Positions 50,331 to 58,635 of a stretch of 64,000 nt of DNA are shown in pieces. The notes under the pieces are model-generated. The model was not told where the DNA came from, ran no database searches, and worked only from the letters and a program-made list of their open reading frames with translations. The number at the start of each line of letters is the position of its first letter. Position 1 is the first letter of the stretch. This DNA is from UBA10646 sp046296295 (GTDB taxonomy: Bacteria; Bacteroidota; Bacteroidia; Chitinophagales; Chitinophagaceae). The stretch is from positions 84,207 to 148,206 of the forward strand of contig JBKBLG010000006.1 of the NCBI GenBank assembly GCA_046296295.1, in the 5' to 3' direction. The translations under genes were made by a program, and so were the position numbers.

Positions 50331-51587
50331 GTATTTTGTTTTTTAACAATGCAATTGGTGGTTGCACAAAAAACATATTTGCATTGTGGCAAGTTGATCG
50401 ATGTTAAATCCCTTACGGTAAAAGAGAACATCACTATTATCGTAGAAAATAATTTAATACTTGATGTTCAAAATGGATACATCAAGACAGGCCCAAACGA
50501 TAAGTTGATAGACTTACGTAAATACACGGTGATGCCTGGATTAATGGACATGCATGTGCATTTAGAGCACGAAACTAATCCCAATCAATACTTACAAACC
50601 TTTACACTCAATCCTGCAGATTATGCGTATCAGTCGGTTGTATTTGCAGAACGCACTTTAATGGCAGGCTTTACTACTGTGAGAGATTTAGGCGGTTCTG
50701 GTGTTAATATTGCTTTACGCAATGCTATAGCAAGAGGCACCATTAAAGGGCCTCGAGTATTTACGGCAGGCAAGTCTATTGCATCTACCGGAGGCCATGC
50801 CGATCCTACTAATGGTTACAGAAAAGATATAATGGGCGACCCTGGGCCAGAGGCTGGTGTTGCTAACGGCCCCGATGAATGTATAAAAGCCGTTCGCCAG
50901 CGATATAAAGATGGCAGCGATTTAATTAAAATCACCGCAAGCGGTGGTGTACTTAGTGTTGCTAAAAGTGGTGAAAATCCACAATTCACCGATGCAGAAT
51001 TGGCCGCTATTGTAGCTACAGCGAAAGATTATGGTTTTAAAGTAGCAGCTCATTGCCATGGTAAAGAGGGCATGTTACGTGCCGTTAGAGCAGGGGTGAA
51101 TTCTATTGAACACGGTACTTATATGGATGAAGAGGTAATGGCTTTAATGGTACAACGCGGTACTTATCTAGTTCCTACCATTACCGCAGGTAAGTCTGTT
51201 GGCGATTCTGCAAAAAAGCCTGGTTACTATCCCGCTTTGGTAACCCCCAAAGCATTAACTATTGGTCCGAAAATTCAAGGTATGTTCAGTAGAGCATACA
51301 AATACGGTGTAAAAATTGCATTTGGTACCGATGCTGGGGTGTACGCACATGGTAAAAATTGGTTAGAATTTGTGTACATGACCGAAGGTGGCATGCCTCC
51401 TTTAGAAACCATTAGAGCAGCTACCATTACTGCTGCCGATTTATTAGGCGTGCCTAATTTGGGTAGTATTGAAAAGAACTTTTTAGCAGATATTGTTGCA
51501 GTTGAAGGCGACCCACAAAAAGATATTCAAAGCATGGGTAAGGTGCGTTTTGTAATGAAAGATGGCGTGGTGTATCTACAGCCTTAG
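50313..51587 (+). CDS. Secreted amidohydrolase (imidazolonepropionase/prolidase-like)
   Basis: 424 residues from ATG at 50313, which gives a clean signal peptide MRGIFFVFCFLTMQLVVAQ. Metal-binding HxH in GLMDMHVHLEH, the Lys position in LIKITASGGV, His in VAAHCHGKEG and NSIEHGTYMDEE, and Asp in FGTDAGVYAHG are all present. It belongs to a subtilase-independent amidohydrolase group that includes Xaa-Pro and Xaa-Arg dipeptidases; the substrate is uncertain. ATG at 50274 would add 13 residues and weaken the signal peptide. A motif variant encodes SLTVKEN. Confidence 0.87.
   Translation: MRGIFFVFCFLTMQLVVAQKTYLHCGKLIDVKSLTVKENITIIVENNLILDVQNGYIKTGPNDKLIDLRKYTVMPGLMDMHVHLEHETNPNQYLQTFTLNPADYAYQSVVFAERTLMAGFTTVRDLGGSGVNIALRNAIARGTIKGPRVFTAGKSIASTGGHADPTNGYRKDIMGDPGPEAGVANGPDECIKAVRQRYKDGSDLIKITASGGVLSVAKSGENPQFTDAELAAIVATAKDYGFKVAAHCHGKEGMLRAVRAGVNSIEHGTYMDEEVMALMVQRGTYLVPTITAGKSVGDSAKKPGYYPALVTPKALTIGPKIQGMFSRAYKYGVKIAFGTDAGVYAHGKNWLEFVYMTEGGMPPLETIRAATITAADLLGVPNLGSIEKNFLADIVAVEGDPQKDIQSMGKVRFVMKDGVVYLQP
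50411..50424 (+). repeat. Dispersed motif, near copy in the amidohydrolase gene
   Basis: CCTTACGGTAAAAG, read LTVK, the same frame as LTVN. Confidence 0.65.
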
Positions 51588-51674
51588 TTTTTAAAATGTT
51601 AATTTCAAAAAAGTTCGGCATAGGGTTTGTTTATTTTGCAGCATAACAAATTCTATAATCCTAACTGAGTGAAC

Positions 51675-52550
51675 ATGAAACTAACGAATTGGATGCTCGC
51701 CGCTAGTACAAGCATGTTATTGTTTTCTTGCGTAAGCAATAAAAAATTCAAAGCCGCACAAGCCCAATACGGTGCTTTAGAAACAAAGTACATAACACTA
51801 CAAGGTGAAGCCGAAAAGTGTAAAGATGATAAATCGAAGCTTGAAGCCGATAAACTAGCCTTGAATACCAAGGTTGATGAGCTGAATAAGCAAATCAAGT
51901 TCTTACAGGAGAATAATACTGTTGCGTTGCGTCAGTTGCAAGACTTATCTGTTATCAGCGCTTCGCAAGCTGAGAGCATCAAAAAGTCGATGGAAAATAT
52001 TGGTGCGAAAGACAATTACATCAAGAGTTTGCAACAGCAAATGGCCTATAAAGATTCTTTAAACATGGCATTGGTGATTAATCTGAAAGGGGCTATTGGC
52101 AACTTAGATGATAAGGATATTAATGTTAAAGTTGATAAAGGCGTTGTATTTATTGATATCTCTGACCGATTGCTATTTAACACTGGCAAGTACGAGTTAA
52201 CCAAACAAGCTAAAGAGGTGTTAGGCAAAGTGGCCAAAGTGTTACTCAACCAGCCAGATATAGAGTTTATGGTAGAAGGACATACTGATAATGCTGCTTA
52301 CAAATCGCCTGTTGGCATGTTGCAAGACAACTGGGATTTAAGTGTGAAGCGTGCAACATCGGTGGTACGTGTATTGCAAAATGAGTTTGGTATTCCTCCT
52401 GCGAAAATGGTAGCAGCTGGTCGTGCCGAATACAATCCTATTGCAAGCAACGATACACCTGAGGGTAAGGCTGCCAATCGTCGTACACGTATTGTAATTT
52501 TACCGCAATTAGATCAGTTCTTTAAACTACTTGAGCCAGCTAGGCAATAG
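51675..52550 (+). CDS. OmpA family outer-membrane lipoprotein
   Basis: 291 residues from ATG at 51675. The signal peptide ends in a lipobox LLFSC (Cys20). A coiled coil rich in Lys/Glu (about 35-85) precedes a C-terminal OmpA domain with LLFNTGKYELT, EFMVEGHTDNAAYK, DLSVKRATSVVRVL and AGRAEYNPIASNDTPEGKAANRRTRI, which binds peptidoglycan. Likely anchors the outer membrane to the cell wall. Confidence 0.92.
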   Translation: MKLTNWMLAASTSMLLFSCVSNKKFKAAQAQYGALETKYITLQGEAEKCKDDKSKLEADKLALNTKVDELNKQIKFLQENNTVALRQLQDLSVISASQAESIKKSMENIGAKDNYIKSLQQQMAYKDSLNMALVINLKGAIGNLDDKDINVKVDKGVVFIDISDRLLFNTGKYELTKQAKEVLGKVAKVLLNQPDIEFMVEGHTDNAAYKSPVGMLQDNWDLSVKRATSVVRVLQNEFGIPPAKMVAAGRAEYNPIASNDTPEGKAANRRTRIVILPQLDQFFKLLEPARQ

Positions 52551-52552
52551 CT

Positions 52553-52566
52553 TATTTACCGCAAGG
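52553..52566 (-). repeat. Dispersed motif, G variant after the OmpA gene
   Basis: TATTTACCGCAAGG between the OmpA stop and its terminator. Confidence 0.6.
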
Positions 52567-52575
52567 TAGTTGTAT

Positions 52576-52619
52576 AAAACACTAAAGGGTTCGCCATCGG
52601 CGAACCCTTTAGTGTTTTT
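52576..52619. terminator. Strong bidirectional terminator between the OmpA gene and ftsE
   Basis: A 20-bp perfect stem (52576-52595 with 52599-52618; core AGGGTTCGCC/GGCGAACCCT) with a 3-nt loop and A and T runs at the ends. Confidence 0.92.
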
Positions 52620-52631
52620 AATTTTAATGTT

Positions 52632-52644
52632 ACTTACGTAAATG
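52632..52644 (+). repeat. Shortened motif variant before the ftsE stop
   Basis: ACTTACGTAAATG, one G shorter than the consensus. Confidence 0.45.
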
Positions 52645-52645
52645 A

Positions 52646-53329
52646 TTATGCGGTAACAGCGCTATCCATTAGCTTGCCTGTTTCTGTTTTTAAAATGCGG
52701 GCAGGGTAGCGATTGATAACAATAAAATCGTGAGTTGCCATCAATACTGCTGAGCCTTCTTCTTTAGCAATTCTAAACAATAGCTGCATAATTTCATCGC
52801 TTGTTTCGGGGTCTAAATTGCCGGTAGGTTCATCGGCTAAAATAAGCTTTGGACTATTGAGCAATGCTCTGGCAATATCAACCCGTTGTTGCTCGCCACC
52901 ACTCATTTCAAATGGCATTTTAAAGCCTTTACTTTTTAAGCCTACTTTATCTAATACATCGTTGATTTTATCTGCCATGAGTTTTTCGTCTTTCCAGCCG
53001 GTGGCTTTCAGTACAAACTTTAAATTCTCATGTACATTTCTATCGGTAAGCAGCTGAAAATCTTGGAAAACAACACCGAGGTTTCTTCTAAGGAACGGTG
53101 TTTTTTTCCAGTTCATGGTTTTAAGATCGAAGCCTACTACTGTGGCCTCGCCTTCTGTGAGGGGTAACTCGCCGTATAATGTTTTTAATAAGCTGCTTTT
53201 TCCTGTACCTGTTTTGCCTACCAAATACACAAACTCACCTCTATTGATAGAAAAGTTAACATCTTGCAATACCAAGTTGCCACCCTGATAAATATTAACG
53301 TGTTGTAATTGTACTACTGTTTCGTTCAT
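52646..53329 (-). CDS. ftsE: FtsE-like ABC transporter ATP-binding protein
   Basis: 227 residues. Walker A LVGKTGTGKSSLLKTLYG, Q-loop VVFQDFQLL, signature MSGGEQQRVDIARALL, Walker B LILADEPTGNLDPET, and switch His in LMATHDF. FtsE with FtsX controls peptidoglycan hydrolases at the division site. The phrase TDRNVHENLKFVLKATGW is typical of FtsE. ftsX is not adjacent in the window, so another ABC partner cannot be excluded. Confidence 0.85.
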   Translation of the reverse strand: MNETVVQLQHVNIYQGGNLVLQDVNFSINRGEFVYLVGKTGTGKSSLLKTLYGELPLTEGEATVVGFDLKTMNWKKTPFLRRNLGVVFQDFQLLTDRNVHENLKFVLKATGWKDEKLMADKINDVLDKVGLKSKGFKMPFEMSGGEQQRVDIARALLNSPKLILADEPTGNLDPETSDEIMQLLFRIAKEEGSAVLMATHDFIVINRYPARILKTETGKLMDSAVTA

Positions 53330-53377
53330 GTGTTTGTGTTTGTTGCTAAAATAAGAATAACGATGAATTTGAATGTT

Positions 53378-54553
53378 TTAGTACTGATATAAAACTGTTC
53401 CGAAACTGCCTTTTAACAAAAGCTCCGATGTAGTTGCAGCTTCTGTATAACCAACGATTTGTGCATCGATACCAAGTTGCTGAGCGGCTTGTATAAGTGC
53501 AGGTGCGGCTTGCTCGTTGGTGAAAATTTCTAAACGATGCCCCATGTTAAACACCTGATACATTTCTTGTGCATTAGCGCCGCTTGCAGCTTGTATGGCA
53601 TCAAAAATAGGAGGTGGGTTAAATAGGTTGTCTTTAATTACACGTAAAGGTTGTGGTAAGTATTTCATGCACTTGGTTTGTCCGCCACCACTGCAATGAA
53701 TAACACCATACAAATTATCAAAATGTTGTTCAAGTAACACCTTCATTAATGGGGCATAGGTTCTGGTAGGGCTCAACAATAACTTGCCAACTTCGTGTGC
53801 GGTGCCATTTACCGTAAGGGTATCGGTATTACGATATTTGCCGATGTATACCACTTTTTCATCGAGTGAAGTTTCAAACGTTTCGGGGAATTGGCTGGCA
53901 TACCACTTGCTCAACACATCGTGGCGGGCACTGGTAAGTCCGTTGCTGCCAAGGCCACTGTTGTAGCTGTTTTCGTACACGGTTTGTCCGCTGCTTGCAA
54001 AACCAACAATCACTTGATTGGCACCAATGTTATCGTTGGTAATAAGTTTTTGTTTAGGCCAGCGAGCCATCATCGTACCGTTCACCGCTATGGTACGAAC
54101 AACATCGCCAACATCGGCGGTTTCGCCACCTAGGTATTGAATATGAACGCCATACTGTGCAAGGGTATTAAAGAACGATTGGGTACCATTAATCACAGCT
54201 TCTAGCACTTCGCCGGGTATGCGGTTTTTATTGCGATCAATGGTACTGCTAAATAAAATATTATTGTATACGCCTACGCATAATAAATCATCGAGGTTCA
54301 TGGCTACTGCATCTTGTGCTATACCTTCCCATACGCTTATATCGCCGGTTTCTTTCCAGTACATATAAGCTAGAATGCTTTTGGTACCTGCACCATCGGC
54401 ATGCATAATGTTCACCCAATTGGCATCGTTACCAATGGTATCGGGGTACATTTTGCAAAATGCATGTGGATATAAACCTTGGTCTAATTTTTTGATGGCG
54501 GCGTGTACTTCTTCTTTTTGAGCACTAACGCCACGCTGTGCATATAAACTCAT
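53378..54553 (-). CDS. purM: Phosphoribosylformylglycinamidine cyclo-ligase (AIR synthase), Bacteroidota type
   Basis: 391 residues, longer than the roughly 345 of E. coli PurM. MSLYAQRGVSAQKEEVHAAI, HADGAGTKSILAYMYW, the ATP-site block DAVAMNLDDLLCVG, LGGETADVGDVVRTI, and VIVGFASSGQTVYENSYNSGLGSNGLT show the AIR synthase fold. It closes the imidazole ring in purine synthesis. No other pur genes are nearby. An exact motif copy (53806-53819) encodes TLTVNG. Confidence 0.87.
   Translation of the reverse strand: MSLYAQRGVSAQKEEVHAAIKKLDQGLYPHAFCKMYPDTIGNDANWVNIMHADGAGTKSILAYMYWKETGDISVWEGIAQDAVAMNLDDLLCVGVYNNILFSSTIDRNKNRIPGEVLEAVINGTQSFFNTLAQYGVHIQYLGGETADVGDVVRTIAVNGTMMARWPKQKLITNDNIGANQVIVGFASSGQTVYENSYNSGLGSNGLTSARHDVLSKWYASQFPETFETSLDEKVVYIGKYRNTDTLTVNGTAHEVGKLLLSPTRTYAPLMKVLLEQHFDNLYGVIHCSGGGQTKCMKYLPQPLRVIKDNLFNPPPIFDAIQAASGANAQEMYQVFNMGHRLEIFTNEQAAPALIQAAQQLGIDAQIVGYTEAATTSELLLKGSFGTVLYQY
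53806..53819 (-). repeat. Dispersed motif, exact copy in purM
   Basis: CATTTACCGTAAGG; read LTVN on the coding strand. Confidence 0.8.
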
Positions 54554-54570
54554 GGTGCTTGTAGCATTTA

Positions 54571-54584
54571 CATTTACCGTAAGG
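54571..54584 (-). repeat. Dispersed motif, exact copy in the purM-ribF spacer
   Basis: CATTTACCGTAAGG, 17 bp upstream of the purM start in the divergent spacer. Confidence 0.8.
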
Positions 54585-54655
54585 TAAATAAGATGACGAT
54601 TTGATGCCGCAAATGTAACCTTTCAAAACTGCATCGCTTGCATGGATGCAAACTG

Positions 54656-54663
54656 TATTTTTG
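54656..54663 (+). promoter_or_regulatory. -7 element of ribF
   Basis: TATTTTTG, exact TAnnTTTG, 18 nt before the ATG at 54682. It rules out the upstream in-frame start at 54646. TTG at 54638-54640 is closer than usual. Confidence 0.5.
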
Positions 54664-54681
54664 CCCACCGAAATTTTTTTA

Positions 54682-55620
54682 ATGCAGGTACATTACTCTA
54701 TTGCTCAGTTGCCTTTGTTTGATAAGGCTGTTGTTACCATTGGCACCTTCGATGGGGTGCATGTGGGGCATCGCCAAATTATTGATCAATTAACGCAGCG
54801 AGCCGCTGCTATTGGTGGCGAATCGGTGATTATTACGTTTCATCCGCACCCAAGGGTAGTGGTACAGCAGCAACAGCCGCCCATTGGTTTGTTAACCACG
54901 CTCGATGAAAAATTGCAATTGCTAGCTCGTTTAGGAGTAGATCATACCGTGGTAGTTCCTTTTGATGATGTTTTTGCGCAGCAATCGGCACAGGCGTATG
55001 TTAAGCATTTCTTATGGGAGAAATTTAAGCCTAACACCGTTATTATTGGCTACGATCACAAGTTTGGTAAAGGTCGTAGCGGCGATTTTCAGTTGTTACA
55101 ACAATACGGTGAACGTTTGGGTTTTGCTGTTCAAGAAATTTCAGAGCAGGTGCTCAACGAGGTAATTATTAGTAGTACAAGAGTGCGTAAAGCCTTGCTT
55201 GAAAGCGATATTACAGCTGCCAATACGTATTTAGGATATCCTTATTTTTTCAATGGCGTGGTTGTTACAGGTAATAAGCTGGGGCGAACCATTGGTTATC
55301 CTACGGCGAATTTGCACATCAAAGAGGGCGAAAAATTAGTGCCTGGTAATGGGGTGTACGCCGTAACCATTGCATGGAACCAACGCTTATTACAGGGTAT
55401 GATGAATATTGGTGTGCGGCCCACGGTAGATGGTAGCAAGCGAACTATTGAAGTGAACATCTTCGACTTCAATCAAGATATTTATGATGAATACCTTACG
55501 GTAAATGTATATCAACGCTTACGTGGCGAAATAAAGTTTAGCGGATTACCAGCGCTACAAGCACAGCTAGCACAAGATGCTATCGATGCTAAGCAGGTGT
55601 TACAAACTGTTATGCCATAA
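54682..55620 (+). CDS. ribF: Bifunctional riboflavin kinase / FAD synthetase
   Basis: 312 residues from ATG at 54682. The N-terminal nucleotidyltransferase has VTIGTFDGVHVGHRQI, FHPHPR, IIGYDHKFGKGRSGD and ISSTRVRKALLES. The C-terminal kinase has GRTIGYPTANLHI, GNGVYAVTI and NIGVRPTVDG. It makes FMN and FAD from riboflavin. An exact motif copy (55494-55507) encodes YLTVNV. Its 3' end overlaps the convergent holA by 11 bp. Confidence 0.95.
   Translation: MQVHYSIAQLPLFDKAVVTIGTFDGVHVGHRQIIDQLTQRAAAIGGESVIITFHPHPRVVVQQQQPPIGLLTTLDEKLQLLARLGVDHTVVVPFDDVFAQQSAQAYVKHFLWEKFKPNTVIIGYDHKFGKGRSGDFQLLQQYGERLGFAVQEISEQVLNEVIISSTRVRKALLESDITAANTYLGYPYFFNGVVVTGNKLGRTIGYPTANLHIKEGEKLVPGNGVYAVTIAWNQRLLQGMMNIGVRPTVDGSKRTIEVNIFDFNQDIYDEYLTVNVYQRLRGEIKFSGLPALQAQLAQDAIDAKQVLQTVMP
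55494..55507 (+). repeat. Dispersed motif, exact copy in ribF
   Basis: CCTTACGGTAAATG read LTVN. Confidence 0.8.
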
Positions 55621-56647
55621 TTTTCACCAACAACTCCTTCATCAGGTTTACTTCTGAGGCACCACCATGATCTACCCCTAGGCTTTTTAAATTGTAGAGG
55701 TGTAATAACAACAAAGCTCTCTCCACAGCAGGATAACTGTACAACCTGCTTGCTTGTATGGCTTTCTGTGCGGCAAAACTGTTGTAGAAAAACAATGGTT
55801 TTACGTTCTGTTCGTCTTTGCTCGGTAGGGCATGTACTTGTGCTAGCTTGCTGAAAAAGCCATAGAGCGTTGGTAACAATAAATGAATGCTACCGGCCTT
55901 GGGGTTAGCATCGAAATATTGAATAATTCTAATTGCTTTCGCAAAGTCTTTTACCGCTACTGCATCTTGAAATTCAAAAGCATTAAACTCTTTGCTAATG
56001 CCTACATAGGTTTCAATATGGTCGGCAGTTATTACATTACTGCCTTTGAGGTTAATGGTTATTTTTTCAACTTCATTTTCTAAACGATTTAAATCGTTTC
56101 CTACATGATCTACCAGCATACGCAATGCCTGATCATTCATTTGAAGTTTGTGTTGTTGTAACATGCCACGCACCCATTCATCGAGCTTGTAATCAGGTAA
56201 TTTTTCACTTAAAAAGTAGGTAACGTTTGGGTTATCTTTTTTAGTCAATAGCTTTTTAAGTGTACTTCTGCCATCGATGGTTTTTTCTTTATGTCCAACA
56301 ATAAAAATAGTACTCGTAAGTGGGTTATCAATATAGCCCTCCAATTTATCGAGGTCTTTCATGTGTTGTGCTTCTTTTAAAAGCACTACTTGCCTTTCGG
56401 CAAACATGGGATACTTTCTACAAGCATTAATCATCGCAGCCCAATCGGCATCTTTGCCATAGAAAATGGTGAGGTTAAAACCTGCCTCCGCCGGACTCAG
56501 TAATTCGTGTTCGGCATAGTGCATCAACTTATCAATAAAATAGGCCTCTTCACCTTCAAGCCAATATACGGCACGGGTTTTTCGCTGCACCAACTGTTGC
56601 ATCACCGAATCAAAATCGAGTCCTTTCTCTTTTGCTGCCTTTGCCAT
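55610..56647 (-). CDS. holA: DNA polymerase III delta subunit
   Basis: 345 residues from ATG at 56647 (MAKAAKEKGLDF). The lead PVYWLEGEEAYFID-like AVYWLEGEEAYFIDKLMHYA, QVVLLKEAQHM, IFIVGHKEKTIDGRSTLKKL, and LVDHVGNDLNRLENEVEKI match HolA. Delta opens the beta clamp in the clamp loader. It overlaps ribF at the 3' end with no terminator between them. Confidence 0.9.
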   Translation of the reverse strand: MAKAAKEKGLDFDSVMQQLVQRKTRAVYWLEGEEAYFIDKLMHYAEHELLSPAEAGFNLTIFYGKDADWAAMINACRKYPMFAERQVVLLKEAQHMKDLDKLEGYIDNPLTSTIFIVGHKEKTIDGRSTLKKLLTKKDNPNVTYFLSEKLPDYKLDEWVRGMLQQHKLQMNDQALRMLVDHVGNDLNRLENEVEKITINLKGSNVITADHIETYVGISKEFNAFEFQDAVAVKDFAKAIRIIQYFDANPKAGSIHLLLPTLYGFFSKLAQVHALPSKDEQNVKPLFFYNSFAAQKAIQASRLYSYPAVERALLLLHLYNLKSLGVDHGGASEVNLMKELLVKIMA

Positions 56648-56661
56648 AGTGCAAATGTAAC

Positions 56662-56675
56662 CCTTGCGGTAAATG
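56662..56675 (+). repeat. Dispersed motif, G variant between the exonuclease gene and holA
   Basis: CCTTGCGGTAAATG in the 37-bp spacer between the exonuclease stop and the holA start. Confidence 0.7.
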
Positions 56676-56684
56676 ACCAACGCG

Positions 56685-57410
56685 TTAGGTAACGATGTGA
56701 ATATTTTCTGGTGTTAACAAAGGTTGTTCTTGAAAGCGAAGCATAATGTTGGCTACAACAGCAACATCTTTTTGGCAATAGGTTACAATACGTTGTAGGT
56801 TTTGCTCTTGGTAATACACATGCTGCACTTCGCTACCAGTAATATCATCTTTACTCGTAGGGATACCTAAAACAGAAGCTAATAAATGTAGCGAGGTGTA
56901 ATTTTTATAGTCGCCAAAGCGCCACCAATGCAGTGTGTCTACTGCTTTCACTTCCCATGGTTTGGCGTTGTGCAGGTATAGGTAATGAGGCAATGGTAAG
57001 CCATGTACTAGCATACGTCTGCATAAAAAAGGGATATCAAACTCTTTAATGTTGTGGCCACAAAACTGAAATGATGCCCACTGTTGTTGCACTTTGTTAG
57101 AAGTAGTAATAAATGCATGTAACAAAGCTTTTTCATCATCGCCTGCAAAGCTTTTGATACGCAGCTTCCATTGGCCTTGTTCTTGTTGTAGATACCCGGT
57201 ACTAATACATACAATCTTGGCAAATTCGGCCATTACACCAGCACGTTGGATAAAAATTTCTTCGACCGTTGAATTTTCTGGCATGGTTTTGGAAATCTTT
57301 TCTAACCAAAGCTCTTGCCAAGTAGTAGATAACTGTTGAAAGGTTGCCGCCATGGGCACTGTTTCAATATCTATGAACAACAATTGCTGCAAATTCAATG
57401 AATTATTCAT
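56685..57410 (-). CDS. DEDDy 3'-5' exonuclease domain protein (PolB-exonuclease-like)
   Basis: 241 residues. Exo I LLFIDIETVPM, Exo II GHNIKEFDIPFLCRRM, and Exo III YCQKDVAVVANIML with Tyr give the DEDDy set. It belongs to the group of stand-alone exonucleases related to the family B polymerase proofreading domain. Substrate unknown. It lies upstream of holA on the same strand, so a replication or repair role is plausible. Confidence 0.87.
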   Translation of the reverse strand: MNNSLNLQQLLFIDIETVPMAATFQQLSTTWQELWLEKISKTMPENSTVEEIFIQRAGVMAEFAKIVCISTGYLQQEQGQWKLRIKSFAGDDEKALLHAFITTSNKVQQQWASFQFCGHNIKEFDIPFLCRRMLVHGLPLPHYLYLHNAKPWEVKAVDTLHWWRFGDYKNYTSLHLLASVLGIPTSKDDITGSEVQHVYYQEQNLQRIVTYCQKDVAVVANIMLRFQEQPLLTPENIHIVT

Positions 57411-57443
57411 TATTCTTGTTTATAAAAGTAAAACCTACATCGT

Positions 57444-58442
57444 ATGAGTTACGAAACCAACACTTCAGGTTACCCATCGGCACAGCCACAAAAGCAAGCT
57501 ACAGCTAGTGGTGGCGATAACCGTAAAGTTATTTATGCAATGCTCATTATTGCACTTATTGCAACTTGGGGTTATATCTGGTACGATAAAAATAAGTCTA
57601 CAGAGCAAATTACTCAATTAGAACAAAAAAATGATGCGTTAGATAGCACTAGAGCTGCATTACAGGTAGAATTTGATGCTGCTTTACAACGTGGCGATTC
57701 ACTTGCGGAAAGCAATGTACAGTTGCAAGGCGAACTTGCTGAAAAGCAAGCCGAAATTGAGCGTAAGAAAGCCGAGATCCGCAGAGAGCTTAGCAAGAAA
57801 GATGGCGATTTAAAAAAGGCCAAAGCCTTAATTGCCGAATTACGTACGCAAACAGAAGAACTCTTGGCCGAAGTAGCAAAGTTGAAAGCAGAGAACCAAC
57901 AGCTAACATCTGCTAATCAACAGCTATCTACAGAAAAAGAACAATTGAGCACGGCTAAAAAGCAAGTAGAAGAAAACCTTGCAGCTACAGAAAGCGAAAA
58001 AAATCGTTTACAAGATGTTGCAAGCACCTTACATGCAAGTAATATCAACATTACTGCAATCAACATCAAAGGCAGTGGTTCTGAAAAAGAAACGAATACT
58101 GCCAAGCGTGCCGACGCATTGCGTATCAGTTTTGTAATTGATGAAAATCGAATTGCACCAAGCGGACCTAAAGAGTTATACGTAATCGTGTATAATCCTG
58201 AAGGGCAAGTTGTTAGTACCCCTGGTACAAGTGGTAATTTTAATACCCGCGACGATGGACAAAAAACATTTACCAGTAAAGTACAGGTAAACTATGAACA
58301 AGGAAAAATCACGCCTGTAAGCTTCGATTGGAAGCAAGAATCACGCTATGCAACAGGGCAGTATAAAATTGAGATTTACCACAACGGGTACAAAATTGGC
58401 GAAGGCTATAAAACCCTAAAGAAAGGTGGTTTATTTAGCTAA
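57444..58442 (+). CDS. Membrane-anchored coiled-coil protein, unknown family
   Basis: 332 residues. A polar N terminus (1-27) precedes one membrane helix (VIYAMLIIALIATWGYIWY, about 29-47) and a long coiled coil (about 55-195; for example ELAEKQAEIERKKAEIRREL). The C-terminal beta domain (about 205-325) includes ALRISFVIDENRIAPSGPKELYVI and YATGQYKIEIYHNGYKIGEG. I recognise no named family. Topology suggests a cytoplasmic N terminus and periplasmic coiled coil with a binding domain. It starts 33 bp from the divergent exonuclease gene. Confidence 0.72.
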   Translation: MSYETNTSGYPSAQPQKQATASGGDNRKVIYAMLIIALIATWGYIWYDKNKSTEQITQLEQKNDALDSTRAALQVEFDAALQRGDSLAESNVQLQGELAEKQAEIERKKAEIRRELSKKDGDLKKAKALIAELRTQTEELLAEVAKLKAENQQLTSANQQLSTEKEQLSTAKKQVEENLAATESEKNRLQDVASTLHASNINITAINIKGSGSEKETNTAKRADALRISFVIDENRIAPSGPKELYVIVYNPEGQVVSTPGTSGNFNTRDDGQKTFTSKVQVNYEQGKITPVSFDWKQESRYATGQYKIEIYHNGYKIGEGYKTLKKGGLFS

Positions 58443-58443
58443 T

Positions 58444-58457
58444 AATTTACCGTAAGG
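58444..58457 (-). repeat. Dispersed motif, near copy after the coiled-coil gene
   Basis: AATTTACCGTAAGG directly after the stop codon. Confidence 0.65.
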
Positions 58458-58471
58458 TATGGTAATTTTTA

Positions 58472-58633
58472 ACAAGGGGTTGGGGGGGGGGGGGGAGGGG
58501 GGCGCCCCAAGAGGAAGAAATTTGATCAAAAGAGTGGNNNNNNNNNNTTTTTTTTTTTTAAATATTAATTTAGTTTTTTTTTTTTTTTTTTTAACCGTGT
58601 GGTGCCTCTGGTCGCCCCGCCCCAACCCCTTGT
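58472..58633. other. Assembly gap with low-complexity flanks and an inverted repeat
   Basis: Ten N (58538-58547) lie between a G-rich tract (mostly G from 58482 to 58502) and T tracts (58548-58559, 58574-58592). The outer ends are perfect 14-bp reverse complements: 58472-58485 (ACAAGGGGTTGGGG) and 58620-58633. Probably a hard-to-read hairpin terminator between convergent genes, with unreliable sequence inside. Confidence 0.85.
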
Positions 58634-58635
58634 AG

